Source: Actinomadura cremea
Lineage (GTDB): Bacteria > Actinomycetota > Actinomycetes > Streptosporangiales > Streptosporangiaceae
DNA length: 64,000 nucleotides
Reading direction: 5' to 3'
Assembly (NCBI RefSeq): GCF_014648495.1
Contig: NZ_BMRF01000018.1
Coordinates: 1 to 64,000, forward strand
The notes under the pieces were generated by a model. The model worked only from the letters and a program-made list of their open reading frames with translations, had not been told where the DNA came from and did no database searches. Positions 49,629 to 58,024 of the stretch are shown piece after piece (position 1 is the stretch's first letter; the number at the start of each line of letters is the position of its first letter). The translations under genes were made by a program, and so were the position numbers.

Positions 49629-50651
49629 ATGACCACCACGCAGACCGCCCCGCCCGGCGGGGCGAGCACCGGCGGCGGTGCGGCGCGCTTCTTCCAGGGC
49701 CGGGCGCACCAGCTGAACGAGATCGGGCTGCTGGTCGCCATCGCCGTCCTGTACGTGGCGCTCACGAGTTCGGCCGCGGGGTTCCTGACGCTGGACAACC
49801 AGCTCGGCATCCTGCGGGACGCCGCGTCCGTGGGCATCGCCGCGTGGGGCGTCACGCTGGTGATCATCGCCGGGGAGATCGACATCAGCATCGGCCCGGC
49901 GACGGCGTTCGCGTCGGTGCTGGTCGCCAAGGGCGCCACCGAATGGGGCCTCGGCCCGGTGGGCGCGATCGCGGTGACGCTCGTCCTGGGGCTGGCCTGG
50001 GGCGCGCTCGCGGGCTGGCTGCGCGCCGCGTTCGACGTGCCGTCGTTCATCACGACGCTCGGCCTGTGGAGCGTCCTCGGCGGCCTCGGCCTCTACATGA
50101 CGGACGCGCTGCCGGTGACGCTGCCCGACAGCGGCCTGTTCGACGTGCTCGGCGGCGACGTCCTCGGCGTCCCGACGGCCGCGATCGTGATGCTCATCCT
50201 GTTCGCCGTGTTCGCCTACATCGCGAAGTTCACCGCGTACGGGCGCTCGATCTACACGATCGGCGGCAACGCGGCGGCCGCGCGGCTGGCGGGCATCAAC
50301 CTCACCCGCGTCCGGGTGCTGCTGTTCGCGACGACCGGGCTGCTGTCGGCGATCACCGGCGTGCTGCTCGCCGCCCGGCTCGGCTCGGGCAGCGGCGGCG
50401 CCGCGTCCGGACTGGAGTTCGACGTGATCGCGGCCGTGGTGATCGGCGGGACGGCCCTCGCCGGGGGCCGCGGCGGGATGCTCGGGACGCTGCTCGGCGT
50501 CGTGTTCATCACCGTCATCGGCAACGGGCTCGTGCTGCTCGGCGTCGACTCCTTCCTGCAGAACGTGGTGCGCGGCGTGATCATCGTCGGCGCGGTGCTG
50601 ATCAACGTGCTCGTCGCCCGGCGCGGCCGGGCGAACGCGGCGACTACCTGA
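49629..50651 (+). CDS. Sugar ABC transporter permease (CUT2 type)
   Basis: The product is 340 residues from ATG 49629, with GAGGAGAG upstream. Eight to ten hydrophobic helices carry RbsC-type motifs (VTLVIIAGEIDISIGPATAF, FITTLGLWSVLGGLGLYM, YTIGGNAAAARLAGINL). The single permease gene implies a homodimer in the membrane. The ATG lies 14 bases after the ATPase stop. Substrate is unknown, but the downstream enzymes point to a galactose-type sugar or aldonate. Confidence 0.95.
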   Translation: MTTTQTAPPGGASTGGGAARFFQGRAHQLNEIGLLVAIAVLYVALTSSAAGFLTLDNQLGILRDAASVGIAAWGVTLVIIAGEIDISIGPATAFASVLVAKGATEWGLGPVGAIAVTLVLGLAWGALAGWLRAAFDVPSFITTLGLWSVLGGLGLYMTDALPVTLPDSGLFDVLGGDVLGVPTAAIVMLILFAVFAYIAKFTAYGRSIYTIGGNAAAARLAGINLTRVRVLLFATTGLLSAITGVLLAARLGSGSGGAASGLEFDVIAAVVIGGTALAGGRGGMLGTLLGVVFITVIGNGLVLLGVDSFLQNVVRGVIIVGAVLINVLVARRGRANAATT

Positions 50652-50668
50652 GAACGGCGGTGAACTCC

Positions 50669-51733
50669 ATGGAATCCACGATGCGCGGCGTCTTCCTGCC
50701 CGGCGACTCGACGGCCGTGCTGCGCGAGTACCCGGTGCCCGCACCGGGGCACGGGCAGGTGCTGATCGAGGTCGGCGCGTCCGGGATCTGCGGCAGCGAC
50801 ATCGGCTTCATCTACCGCGAGTACAAGGGGTACCGGGGCGTCGACGGCCCCGCCTACCGCGGCGTGGTCGCCGGGCACGAGCCGTCCGGCCGGATCGTCG
50901 CGACGGGGCCGGGGGTGCGGCGCTTCGGCGTCGGCGACCGCGTCATCGTGTACCACATCGTGGGCTGCGGCCTGTGCGACAACTGCCGCCGCGGCCACTA
51001 CATCAGCTGCGACTCCGGGCGCGAGTCGTACGGGTGGCAGCGGGACGGCGGGCACGCCCCCTACCTGCTGGCGGAGGAGCGCACGTGCGTGCCGCTCCCG
51101 GACGAGCTGTCGTACGTGGACGGCGCGCTGATCGCCTGCGGGTTCGGCACCGCCTACGAGGGGCTGCGGCGCGCGGGCGTCAGCGGCGACGCCGACCTGC
51201 TCGTCGTCGGGCTCGGCCCGGTCGGGCTCGCCGCCGGGATGATCGGCCGCGGCATGGGGGCGCGCAGGGTCATCGGCGTCGAGCCGTCCGCGGCGCGCCG
51301 CGCGTGGGCCGGGACGCTCGGCGCGTTCGACGCGACGCTCCCCTCGGACGAGCGCGCCGCCGAGGCGGTCGCCGACCTCACCGGGCGCGGCGGCGCGGCC
51401 GTCACGATCGACTGCTCGGGCTCGCGTCCGGGCCGGAGCCTCGCGCTGGAGGCGGCGGCCGAGTGGGGGCACGTGTCCCTCGTCGGCGAGGGCGGCGACC
51501 TGGTGACCGAGGTGTCGGACACGCTGCTGCACAAGCAGCTCACGATCCACGCGTCGTGGGTGACGTCGCTCCCGGCGATGAGCGAGCTGGCGCGCAACCT
51601 GGTCGGCTGGGGGCTGCGGCCGGAGAAGGCCGTCAGCGACACGTTCGGCTTCTCCCGCGCGGACGAGGCGTACGCGCTCGCCGCCGGGAACAGCGAGGGC
51701 AAGGTCGTGCTGGTCCCCGACGAGGCCGCATGA
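50669..51733 (+). CDS. Zinc-binding medium-chain dehydrogenase
   Basis: The product is 354 residues from ATG 50669, with GGTGA five bases upstream; a GTG at 50660 is the alternative. Catalytic zinc ligands lie in GICGSDIGF and GHEPSG. The structural zinc lobe is CGLCDNCRRGHYISC. The cofactor fold has VVGLGPVGLAAGMIG. It resembles sorbitol or threonine dehydrogenase-like enzymes of sugar operons and could oxidise the sugar at C1 or another hydroxyl. It overlaps the next gene by 4 bases. Confidence 0.9.
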   Translation: MESTMRGVFLPGDSTAVLREYPVPAPGHGQVLIEVGASGICGSDIGFIYREYKGYRGVDGPAYRGVVAGHEPSGRIVATGPGVRRFGVGDRVIVYHIVGCGLCDNCRRGHYISCDSGRESYGWQRDGGHAPYLLAEERTCVPLPDELSYVDGALIACGFGTAYEGLRRAGVSGDADLLVVGLGPVGLAAGMIGRGMGARRVIGVEPSAARRAWAGTLGAFDATLPSDERAAEAVADLTGRGGAAVTIDCSGSRPGRSLALEAAAEWGHVSLVGEGGDLVTEVSDTLLHKQLTIHASWVTSLPAMSELARNLVGWGLRPEKAVSDTFGFSRADEAYALAAGNSEGKVVLVPDEAA

Positions 51734-52671
51734 CCGAGGTCGTGACCGACTCGTCCGGGCCCCACGAGGTGGTCTGGCTCGACAACGGGGTGCTGCGGCT
51801 CGGGATCGTCCCGGCGCTCGGCGGCCGGCTGCTCAGCCTCGTCCACGCGGGCGAGGAGCTGCTGTGGCGCAACCCCGCGCTGCTGGACGAGCGCCTGCAT
51901 CCGGCCGGCGGGCACCGGCCGGAGCGCACGTCCGGGCCGATGGCGAACTGGCACAACTACGGCGGCGACAAGACGTGGCCGGCGCCGCAGGGCTGGTCGT
52001 CGGACGCCGAGTGGGCGGGCCCGCCGGACCCGGTGCTCGACTCGGGCCCGTACCGCGCGGACGTCCGGACGGGGCCCGGGTCCGCGGCGGTGGCGCTGAC
52101 CAGCGAGCACGATCCGCGGACGGGGCTGCGGCTCCGCCGGGAGATCCGGCTCGACGCCGGGGCGGCCGCGTACCTCCTGCGGCTGACGGCGGTCAACGAG
52201 TCGGCGGAGCCGGTGCGGTGGGCGCTGTGGAACGTGGCCCAGTATCCGGGCGGCGGCACCGTCCGCGTGGAGGTCGGCCCCGGGTTCGGCGAGCCGGTCG
52301 AACTGGCGGTCGGGACGGCCGCGCCGGCCTGGACGCGTCCCGGGCCCGGCACGGTGGAGGTCCCCGCGCAGGACGTCGTGGGCAAGCTCGGCTTCCCCGG
52401 CGCCACCGGGCGGCTCGCCTACGTGCGGGCCGGACGCCGGCTGACGATGGACTGGGGCGTCCACGACGGGGCGGCCTACCCCGACGGCGGCTCGCGCGCC
52501 GAGGTGTGGATGGAGCACCCGCTCGACCGGCCGCTGGACCATCTCGGCGGGCTGAACCCGCCGGACCGGATCGTCGAATGCGAGGCGCTCGGCCCGTGGG
52601 AGCCGATCGCGCCCGGCGACTCGACGTCGCTCGCCGTCCGGGTGAGCGTGGAGCGAACGGAGACGGCATGA
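51730..52671 (+). CDS. Galactose-mutarotase-like (DUF4380/DUF4432-type) protein
   Basis: The product is 313 residues from ATG 51730, in an ATGA overlap. The beta-sandwich signature GIVPALGGRLLSLVHAGEEL at the N-terminus and histidine/aspartate positions later (WHNYGGDKTWPAPQGW) match mutarotase-like carbohydrate-binding domains. It may interconvert anomers of the imported sugar before dehydrogenation or be a sugar-acid lactone processor. No full catalytic pair can be assigned by eye. Confidence 0.75.
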   Translation: MTEVVTDSSGPHEVVWLDNGVLRLGIVPALGGRLLSLVHAGEELLWRNPALLDERLHPAGGHRPERTSGPMANWHNYGGDKTWPAPQGWSSDAEWAGPPDPVLDSGPYRADVRTGPGSAAVALTSEHDPRTGLRLRREIRLDAGAAAYLLRLTAVNESAEPVRWALWNVAQYPGGGTVRVEVGPGFGEPVELAVGTAAPAWTRPGPGTVEVPAQDVVGKLGFPGATGRLAYVRAGRRLTMDWGVHDGAAYPDGGSRAEVWMEHPLDRPLDHLGGLNPPDRIVECEALGPWEPIAPGDSTSLAVRVSVERTETA

Positions 52672-53414
52672 CGGCGTCCACGGGGGAACGGCCGGTCGCG
52701 GTCGTGACGGGCGCGGCGAAGGGGATCGGCGCGGCGACCGCGCGGCGGCTGGCGGCCGACGGGTACGCCGTCGCGCTGCTCGACATAGCGCCGGAGGTCG
52801 AGGCCGTCGCCGCGGAACTGGCCGGCGCGCTGGCCGTGCGCTGCGACGTCGGCGACGCCGGCGACTGGGAACGCGCCGTCCGCGCCTGCCGGGAGACGCT
52901 CGGCCCGGTCGACGTCCTCGTCTCCAACGCCGTCCGCTACGAAGCCGGCGCGGCCGGCGAGGTGTCGCTCGAGTCGTGGCGGCGGCAGCTCGACGTCACC
53001 CTCACCGGGACGTTCCTCGGAGTGCGGGCGACGCTGGACGACCTGCGCCGCAGCCCGCGCGCGTCGATCGTCGTCGTGTCGTCCGTCCACGCCTCGTTCG
53101 GGCTCCCCGGCCGGCCCGCGTACGCGGCGGCGAAGGCGGGGCTGACCGGGCTGGCCCGGCAGCTCGCCGTCGAGTACGGCCCGGGGGTGCGGGTCAACGC
53201 CGTCCTGCCGGGCCCCGTGCTGACCGCGCAGTGGGACGGGGTCGGCGAGGACGACCGGGAGCGCAGCGCCGCCGAGACCGTCGCGGGCCGCCTCGGCCGT
53301 CCGGAGGAGGTCGCGGCGGCGATCGCGTTCCTCGCCGGGCCGGACGCCTCGTTCGTCACCGGCGCGTCGCTGTTCGTCGACGGCGGCTGGAGCATCACCA
53401 AGGGATCCGCGTGA
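52668..53414 (+). CDS. SDR sugar dehydrogenase candidate
   Basis: The product is 248 residues from ATG 52668, in a 4-base overlap. Motifs are VVTGAAKGIGAATARRL, SNAVR in place of NNAG, VVSSVHASFG with the serine, and YAAAKAGLTGL with the catalytic Tyr/Lys. The ending DGGWSITKGSA is classic for SDRs. In galactose-type pathways an SDR often makes the lactone from the sugar, so this or the zinc enzyme supplies the galactonate precursor. Confidence 0.93.
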   Translation: MTASTGERPVAVVTGAAKGIGAATARRLAADGYAVALLDIAPEVEAVAAELAGALAVRCDVGDAGDWERAVRACRETLGPVDVLVSNAVRYEAGAAGEVSLESWRRQLDVTLTGTFLGVRATLDDLRRSPRASIVVVSSVHASFGLPGRPAYAAAKAGLTGLARQLAVEYGPGVRVNAVLPGPVLTAQWDGVGEDDRERSAAETVAGRLGRPEEVAAAIAFLAGPDASFVTGASLFVDGGWSITKGSA

Positions 53415-53553
53415 GGAGCACACGAACCACGCGTCCAGGAGCGTTCGCGGACGGCGGTCGGTGCGTCGCCGGGCGAGACCACGTGAAGAACGCACGAAGC
53501 ACCCGTCCGGAGGCGTTCGCGGGCGGCGGCCGGGGCAGGGATCGGGGGGCCGC
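53411..53553 (+). repeat. Two imperfect 72-bp direct repeats at the gene junction
   Basis: A unit beginning GTGAGGAGCACACGAAC at 53411 is repeated from 53483 as GTGAAGAACGCACGAAG, matching over about 50 bases. The galactonate dehydratase start (GTGAAGATC) follows 71 bases later. The first unit begins at the SDR stop. The pattern looks like a duplication of an intergenic segment. Confidence 0.65.
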
Positions 53554-54699
53554 GTGAAGATCATCGGAGTGGAGACGTTCCTCGTGCCGCCGCGCTGGCT
53601 GTTCTGCCGGGTGGAGACCGACGACGGTCTCGTCGGGTGGGGCGAGCCGGTCGTCGAGGGGCGGGCCGAGACGACCCGGGCGGCCGTCGAGGAGGTCTCC
53701 GAGCTGCTGCTCGGCGAGGACCCGCGGCGCATCGAGCATCTGTGGCAGACCATGACCAAGGCCGCGTTCTACCGGGGCGGTCCGGTCCTGTCGAGCGCGG
53801 TCGCGGGCCTCGACCAGGCCCTCTGGGACATCCTCGGCAAGTCGCTGGGCGTGCCCGTGCACCAGCTGCTCGGCGGCGCGGTCCGCGACCGGGTGCGGGT
53901 GTACGGCTGGGTCGGCGGGGACGAGCCGGGCGAGGTCGGCGAGGCCGCGGCGGCGCAGCTGGACGCGGGGCTGACCGCCGTGAAGATCAACGCGTCGGGA
54001 CGGGTCGGCGCGTCCCCGACGGTCCGCGAGATCGACGAGATCGTCCGGCGGGTCGCGACCGTGCGGGACGCGGTCGGGGACGGCAACGACTTCGCCGTCG
54101 ACTTCCACGGGCGGATCGGCGTCGCGGCGGCGCGCCGGCTCGTCCCGCTGCTGGAGCCGTTCCGCCCGCTGTTCGTCGAGGAGCCGGTGCTGCCGGAGTA
54201 CACGCACCGGCTCGGCGACGTGGTCGCGGCCACGGTGACGCCGATCGCGTGCGGCGAGCGGCTGTTCTCGCGCACCGACTTCCTGCCCGCGCTGCGGGCG
54301 GGGATCGCGGTCGCGCAGCCGGACCTGTCGCACGCGGGCGGCATCTCGGAGGTGCGGCGGATCGGGTCGCTGGCGGAGGTGTACGGCGCGCTGCTCGCCC
54401 CGCACTGCCCGCTCGGCCCGCTGTCGCTGGCCGCGAGCCTGCAGGTGGCGTTCGCGACGCCGAACTTCCTCATCCAGGAGCAGAGCATCGGCATCCACTA
54501 CAACGACGGCGCCGAGGTGCTCGACTACATGGCCGACCGGTCGCCGTTCGCGTTCGCGCACGGCTCGATCGAGCGGTGGGACGCGCCCGGCCTGGGCATC
54601 GAGATCGACGAGAGCGCGGTGCGCGCCGCGGACCGGGTCGGGCACCGCTGGCGGCCGCCGGTGTGGCGGCACCCCGATGGAGGACACGCGGAATGGTGA
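53554..54699 (+). CDS. dgoD: Galactonate dehydratase-like enolase-superfamily enzyme
   Basis: The product is 381 residues from GTG 53554, after a GGGGGG tract; the frame is open upstream through repeats. Length and order fit D-galactonate dehydratase: the capping domain, FAVDFHGRIG with metal Asp and catalytic His, LFVEEPVLPE (Glu), CGERLFSR (Glu) and APHCPLGPLSLAA with the second His. It removes water from an aldonate to give 2-keto-3-deoxy sugar acid. Neighbouring aldolase and kinase complete the route. Related aldonate specificities cannot be excluded. Confidence 0.88.
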   Translation: MKIIGVETFLVPPRWLFCRVETDDGLVGWGEPVVEGRAETTRAAVEEVSELLLGEDPRRIEHLWQTMTKAAFYRGGPVLSSAVAGLDQALWDILGKSLGVPVHQLLGGAVRDRVRVYGWVGGDEPGEVGEAAAAQLDAGLTAVKINASGRVGASPTVREIDEIVRRVATVRDAVGDGNDFAVDFHGRIGVAAARRLVPLLEPFRPLFVEEPVLPEYTHRLGDVVAATVTPIACGERLFSRTDFLPALRAGIAVAQPDLSHAGGISEVRRIGSLAEVYGALLAPHCPLGPLSLAASLQVAFATPNFLIQEQSIGIHYNDGAEVLDYMADRSPFAFAHGSIERWDAPGLGIEIDESAVRAADRVGHRWRPPVWRHPDGGHAEW

Positions 54700-55355
54700 A
54701 CGAACTCGAGAACGCGCCGCTGAAGGACGAGGCGCTGAAGGACGAGCCGCTGAAGGACGAACTGCGGCGGCACCGGTTGGTCGCGATCGTGCGCGGCCGG
54801 GACGGCGCGGCGTCCGTCCGGACGGCGCTCGCCCTGGCCGACGAGGGGATCTCGCTGATCGAGGTCTCGCTGAGCGGCGCGGACGCCCTGCGGGTGATCG
54901 AGGAGGTCGCGGGCGCGGGCGTCCGGGTCGGCGCCGGGACGGTGCTGACGGCCGACGACGCGCGCCGGGCGCGGGACGCGGGCGCCGGCTACGCCGTGAC
55001 GCCGTCGCTCGGCGCGGGCGTGGACGAGGCGCTGCGGCTCGGCATGCCCGTCCTCGCCGGGGCCCTCACCCCGACCGAGGTCGCCGCCGCCGTCGCGGCC
55101 GGCGTGACCGCGGTGAAGCTGTTCCCGGCGAGCGCGAACGGGCCCGGCTACCTCAAGGCGCTGCGCGACCCGTTCCCGGACGTCCCGTTCGTCCCGGTCG
55201 GGGGCGTCGGGCGGGCCGAGGCGGTCGAGTACCTCGGGTCGGGCGCCGTCGCGGTCGGCGTGGGCTCGCCGCTGTGCGGGGACGCGCCGCACGGCGGCGA
55301 CCTCGGCGAACTGCGGGCGCGGGCCCGCGCGTTCGTCGCGGCGGTACGGCCGTGA
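54693..55355 (+). CDS. KDPG/KDPGal-type aldolase
   Basis: The product is 220 residues from ATG 54693, with GGAGGA ten bases upstream; it overlaps the dehydratase by 7 bases. Class I aldolase motifs are LIEVSLSGADALRVIEEV (catalytic Glu), VGAGTVLTADDARRARDAGA and the Schiff-base lysine in AVKLFPASANGPGYLKAL. Residues 9-23 consist of LKDEA/P repeats encoded by a 15-bp tandem repeat and absent from typical members. It splits 2-keto-3-deoxy-6-phospho sugar acid into pyruvate and glyceraldehyde 3-phosphate. Confidence 0.92.
   Translation: MVNELENAPLKDEALKDEPLKDELRRHRLVAIVRGRDGAASVRTALALADEGISLIEVSLSGADALRVIEEVAGAGVRVGAGTVLTADDARRARDAGAGYAVTPSLGAGVDEALRLGMPVLAGALTPTEVAAAVAAGVTAVKLFPASANGPGYLKALRDPFPDVPFVPVGGVGRAEAVEYLGSGAVAVGVGSPLCGDAPHGGDLGELRARARAFVAAVRP
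54720..54764 (+). repeat. 15-bp tandem repeat, three units, within the aldolase gene
   Basis: CTGAAGGACGAGGCG, CTGAAGGACGAGCCG and CTGAAGGACGAACTG stand in a row and encode LKDEA-LKDEP-LKDEL. Unit number could vary between strains without breaking the frame. Confidence 0.85.
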
Positions 55356-56272
55356 CGCGCGTGGACGTCCTGACCGCCGGGGAGACGATGATGGCGCTGC
55401 GGGCCACCGGCCCGGTACGCCTCGGCTCGGGGTTCACGACGAGCGTCGCGGGTGCGGAGAGCAACGTCGCGATCGGCCTCGCCCGCCTCGGGCACGCCGC
55501 CGCGTGGGCCGGACGGGTCGGGGCGGACGAGCCCGGTCACCTCGTCACCCGCACCCTGCGGGCCGAGGGCGTCGACGTCTCGGGCGTCCGCCGCGACGGC
55601 TCCGCCCCCACGGGCGTGATCATGTTCGAGCAGCGGCTGCCCGACCTCACCCGCGTCCAGTACCTGCGGGACGGCTCCGCCGGGTCCAGGCTGTGTCCGG
55701 ACGACGTCGCCGCGCTCGACGTCGCACCGCGGATCGTCCACGTCACGGGCATCACCCCCGCGCTCGGCCGGTCGTGCCGCGACGCCGTCACGGCCCTGTG
55801 CGACCTCGCCCGCGCCCGGGGCGCCCTCGTCAGCCTCGACGTCAACCACCGGGAGCGGCTGTGGACGCGCGAGGCCGCCGCCGCGGCGCTGGCCCCGCTC
55901 GCCGCGCGCGCCGACCGCGTCATCGCGTCCCCCGACGAGCTCCCGCTGGTCGGCGAGCCCGAGCGCCTGCTGGCGAACGGGACCCGCGAGGTCGTCGTCA
56001 AGGACGGCGGCGAGGCGCGCTCGATCACCGCCGAGGGCGTCCGCACGGTGCCCGCGCACCGCGTTCGTCCGGTCGACTCGGTCGGCGCCGGGGACGCGTT
56101 CGTCGCCGGTTACCTCTCCGGGCTCCTCGACGGACTCGGCGTCGAGGCCCGCCTGGTGCGGGCCCACACGGTCGGCGCGTTCGCCGTGCAGAGCCGCGGC
56201 GACTGGGAGGGGCTCCCCCGCCGCGACGAACTCGACCTCATCGGCCTTCCCGAGGGGGCCGCGCTCCGCTGA
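55352..56272 (+). CDS. PfkB-family sugar kinase (2-keto-3-deoxygluconate/galactonate kinase-like)
   Basis: The product is 306 residues from GTG 55352, in a GTGA overlap. Ribokinase-family motifs are AGAESNVAIGLARLGHAAAW near residue 35 and the catalytic DSVGAGDAFVAGYLSGL near 245. The middle TRVQYLRDGSAGSRL is usual for KDG kinases. It phosphorylates the keto-deoxy acid before aldol cleavage. It is the last gene of the operon, ending just before a perfect palindrome. Confidence 0.92.
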   Translation: MTRVDVLTAGETMMALRATGPVRLGSGFTTSVAGAESNVAIGLARLGHAAAWAGRVGADEPGHLVTRTLRAEGVDVSGVRRDGSAPTGVIMFEQRLPDLTRVQYLRDGSAGSRLCPDDVAALDVAPRIVHVTGITPALGRSCRDAVTALCDLARARGALVSLDVNHRERLWTREAAAAALAPLAARADRVIASPDELPLVGEPERLLANGTREVVVKDGGEARSITAEGVRTVPAHRVRPVDSVGAGDAFVAGYLSGLLDGLGVEARLVRAHTVGAFAVQSRGDWEGLPRRDELDLIGLPEGAALR

Positions 56273-56290
56273 CCGGCGAGCGCTCGCCGG
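56273..56290. terminator. Perfect 18-bp palindrome between convergent genes
   Basis: CCGGCGAGCGCTCGCCGG begins at the base after the kinase stop and lies 10 bp from the stop of the convergent TetR gene. It is likely a terminator used from both sides. Confidence 0.65.
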
Positions 56291-56299
56291 CCGCGCGGG

Positions 56300-56920
56300 T
56301 CAGGACGCCGGGAGGTCGGCGGCGAGGTTGACCGCGGTGTGCAGGTAGCCGCGCAGGACGGCGGGGTCGTCGAAGTCGATGTCGCTGCGGATGAGGACCG
56401 TGGAGAGCGTGATGCGGAACAGGAAGTCGGTGAGGACGGGAACGTCCACCGGCGGGATGGTCCCGTCGTCGATCCGCTCCTGGACGATCGGCTGCGCCAT
56501 CTCCGTGATGACGCGGATCGGGTCCGCGGCCTGGAGGGTGAAGAGGGGGAGGACCAGCTCGGGGACGTCGCGGAGAGCGGCGTTGAGCAGAGTGTGGCCG
56601 CGGGCGTAGCCGACGACGAAGATCAGCAGGTCGGCGATGCCGTCGACCGTCCAGGTGACGGCGCGCAGGCGGGGGGCGAGCGCGTCGAGGAAGTCGGCGA
56701 GTTCGCGCTCGAGCAGGGCCTGCTTGATGTCGTCGATCGTGCCGCCGTACTTGTACAGGGTCGGGCGGGACAGCCCGGCCTTGCGGGCGATGGCCGACAG
56801 GAGGCGCCCGGAGGCGAAGCCGCCGTCGACGAGGCAGTCGGCCGCGGCGTCGAGGATCTTGGCCCGGATCTGCTCGGGTGACAGCGACAAACGCCTGGTA
56901 GGGCTCTTCGTCTGGGTCAC
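56300..56920 (-). CDS. TetR-family regulator of the diiron oxygenase operon
   Basis: The product is 206 residues from GTG 56920, with GGAAGG upstream; the frame opens 15 codons earlier without support. Helix-turn-helix is residues 12-60 (KILDAAADCLVDGGFASGRL, IARKAGLSRPTLYKYGG). The C-terminal domain has no assignable ligand. It is divergent from the AurF-like gene, with a TTACAG palindrome between them, so it probably represses that operon. Confidence 0.9.
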   Translation of the reverse strand: MTQTKSPTRRLSLSPEQIRAKILDAAADCLVDGGFASGRLLSAIARKAGLSRPTLYKYGGTIDDIKQALLERELADFLDALAPRLRAVTWTVDGIADLLIFVVGYARGHTLLNAALRDVPELVLPLFTLQAADPIRVITEMAQPIVQERIDDGTIPPVDVPVLTDFLFRITLSTVLIRSDIDFDDPAVLRGYLHTAVNLAADLPAS

Positions 56921-57006
56921 CGTGGCCTTCCTTCCGGGTCCGAGAAGTATCTCACATCGCCCCACCGAAGGGCCTCCGACCCCTTGACCCCCCGGTCATA
57001 GGTTGC

Positions 57007-57024
57007 TTACAGTCACCCCTGTAA
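57007..57024. promoter_or_regulatory. Candidate TetR operator
   Basis: TTACAG-TCACCC-CTGTAA is a perfect dyad located 30 bases before the oxygenase start. TTGACC lies at 56984-56989, with the dyad overlapping the place of its -10 box 17 bp on. Binding would occlude the promoter. A further TGTAA copy is directly downstream. Confidence 0.6.
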
Positions 57025-57053
57025 TTGTAAACGCCGCTCGGTTGGAGGCGATC

Positions 57054-58019
57054 GTGCAGATCGATCAGGAGTACCGGGACGTTCTGCGGACACTGTCCGA
57101 GGGCTCGGTCCACCGGCGTTTCGACCCCTACCTGGACATCGACTGGGACTCCCCCGAGTTCGCCGTCGAGGCGGACGACCCGCGCTGGATCCTCCCGGAC
57201 TGCGACCCGCTCGGCGCGCACCCCTGGTACAAGGCGCTGCCCGAGGAGAAGAAGATCGCCATCGGGATGTGGCGGTCGGCCAACATCACCAAGGTCGGGC
57301 TCCAGTTCGAGAGCGTGCTGATCCGCGGCATGATGCAGTACGCGATGCGGCTGCCGAACGGGTCGCCCGAGTTCCGCTACTGCCTCCACGAGATGACGGA
57401 GGAGTGCAACCACATCCAGATGTTCCAGGAGATGGTGAACCGGACGGGCGCCGACGTGCCCGGCATGCGGCGGCAGTACCGGTTCACCTCCCAGTACTGG
57501 CACCTGGGCGCGCACCTGCCGATCCTCTTCTTCATCGGCATCCTGGCCGGCGAGGAGCCGATCGACCACTTCCAGAAGAGCGTGATCCACGACGGCGCGG
57601 CCCGTCCCCCCGCGCTGCTGCGCACGATGGAGATCCACATCGCCGAGGAGGCGCGGCACATCTCGTTCGCGCACCGGTTCCTGCACGAGCACGTCTCCCG
57701 GCAGACGAGGGCGGGCCGCGCGGTCACGTCGATCGCCTACCCGCTGATCATGCGCTGGCTGGCGGGCGCGATCATGGCGCCGCCCGCCGAGATGGCCAAG
57801 GAGTTCGGCATCCCGCGCAAGGTGATCCGGGAGGCGTTCTGGAGCCGCCCGCACTCGCGGGAGATCCTGCGCGGCTACTTCGGCGACGTCCGGATGCTGG
57901 CCGAGGAGCTCGGGCTGATGAACCCGGTCGCGAAGCGGCTGTGGCGGCTGTGCCACATCGACGGCCCCGCCTCGCGGTTCCGCGGCGAGCCGCACCGCCC
58001 CGCGCGGCAGGCGGCCTGA
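57054..58019 (+). CDS. AurF-like diiron oxygenase
   Basis: The product is 321 residues from GTG 57054, with GGAGG five bases upstream. Two iron-binding helices are clear: CLHEMTEECNHIQMFQE and MEIHIAEEARHISFAHR, each giving Glu-x-x-x-x-His type ligands, plus a further Glu in FESVLIRGMM. AurF itself oxidises an aryl amine to a nitro group; relatives hydroxylate other substrates. The gene is coupled (5 bp) to a ferredoxin-NADP reductase-like gene that may supply electrons. Substrate is unknown. Confidence 0.88.
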   Translation: MQIDQEYRDVLRTLSEGSVHRRFDPYLDIDWDSPEFAVEADDPRWILPDCDPLGAHPWYKALPEEKKIAIGMWRSANITKVGLQFESVLIRGMMQYAMRLPNGSPEFRYCLHEMTEECNHIQMFQEMVNRTGADVPGMRRQYRFTSQYWHLGAHLPILFFIGILAGEEPIDHFQKSVIHDGAARPPALLRTMEIHIAEEARHISFAHRFLHEHVSRQTRAGRAVTSIAYPLIMRWLAGAIMAPPAEMAKEFGIPRKVIREAFWSRPHSREILRGYFGDVRMLAEELGLMNPVAKRLWRLCHIDGPASRFRGEPHRPARQAA

Positions 58020-58024
58020 CCCCG

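Noticed and set aside
46958-50053. Minus-strand frame of over 1000 codons
   Set aside because: Shadow of the ABC transporter genes, without motifs and with repetitive Asp, Arg and Gly composition.
54720-54764. CRISPR-like array
   Set aside because: The repeats have no spacers, are 15 bp long and are in frame inside a real gene. No cas genes are in the window.
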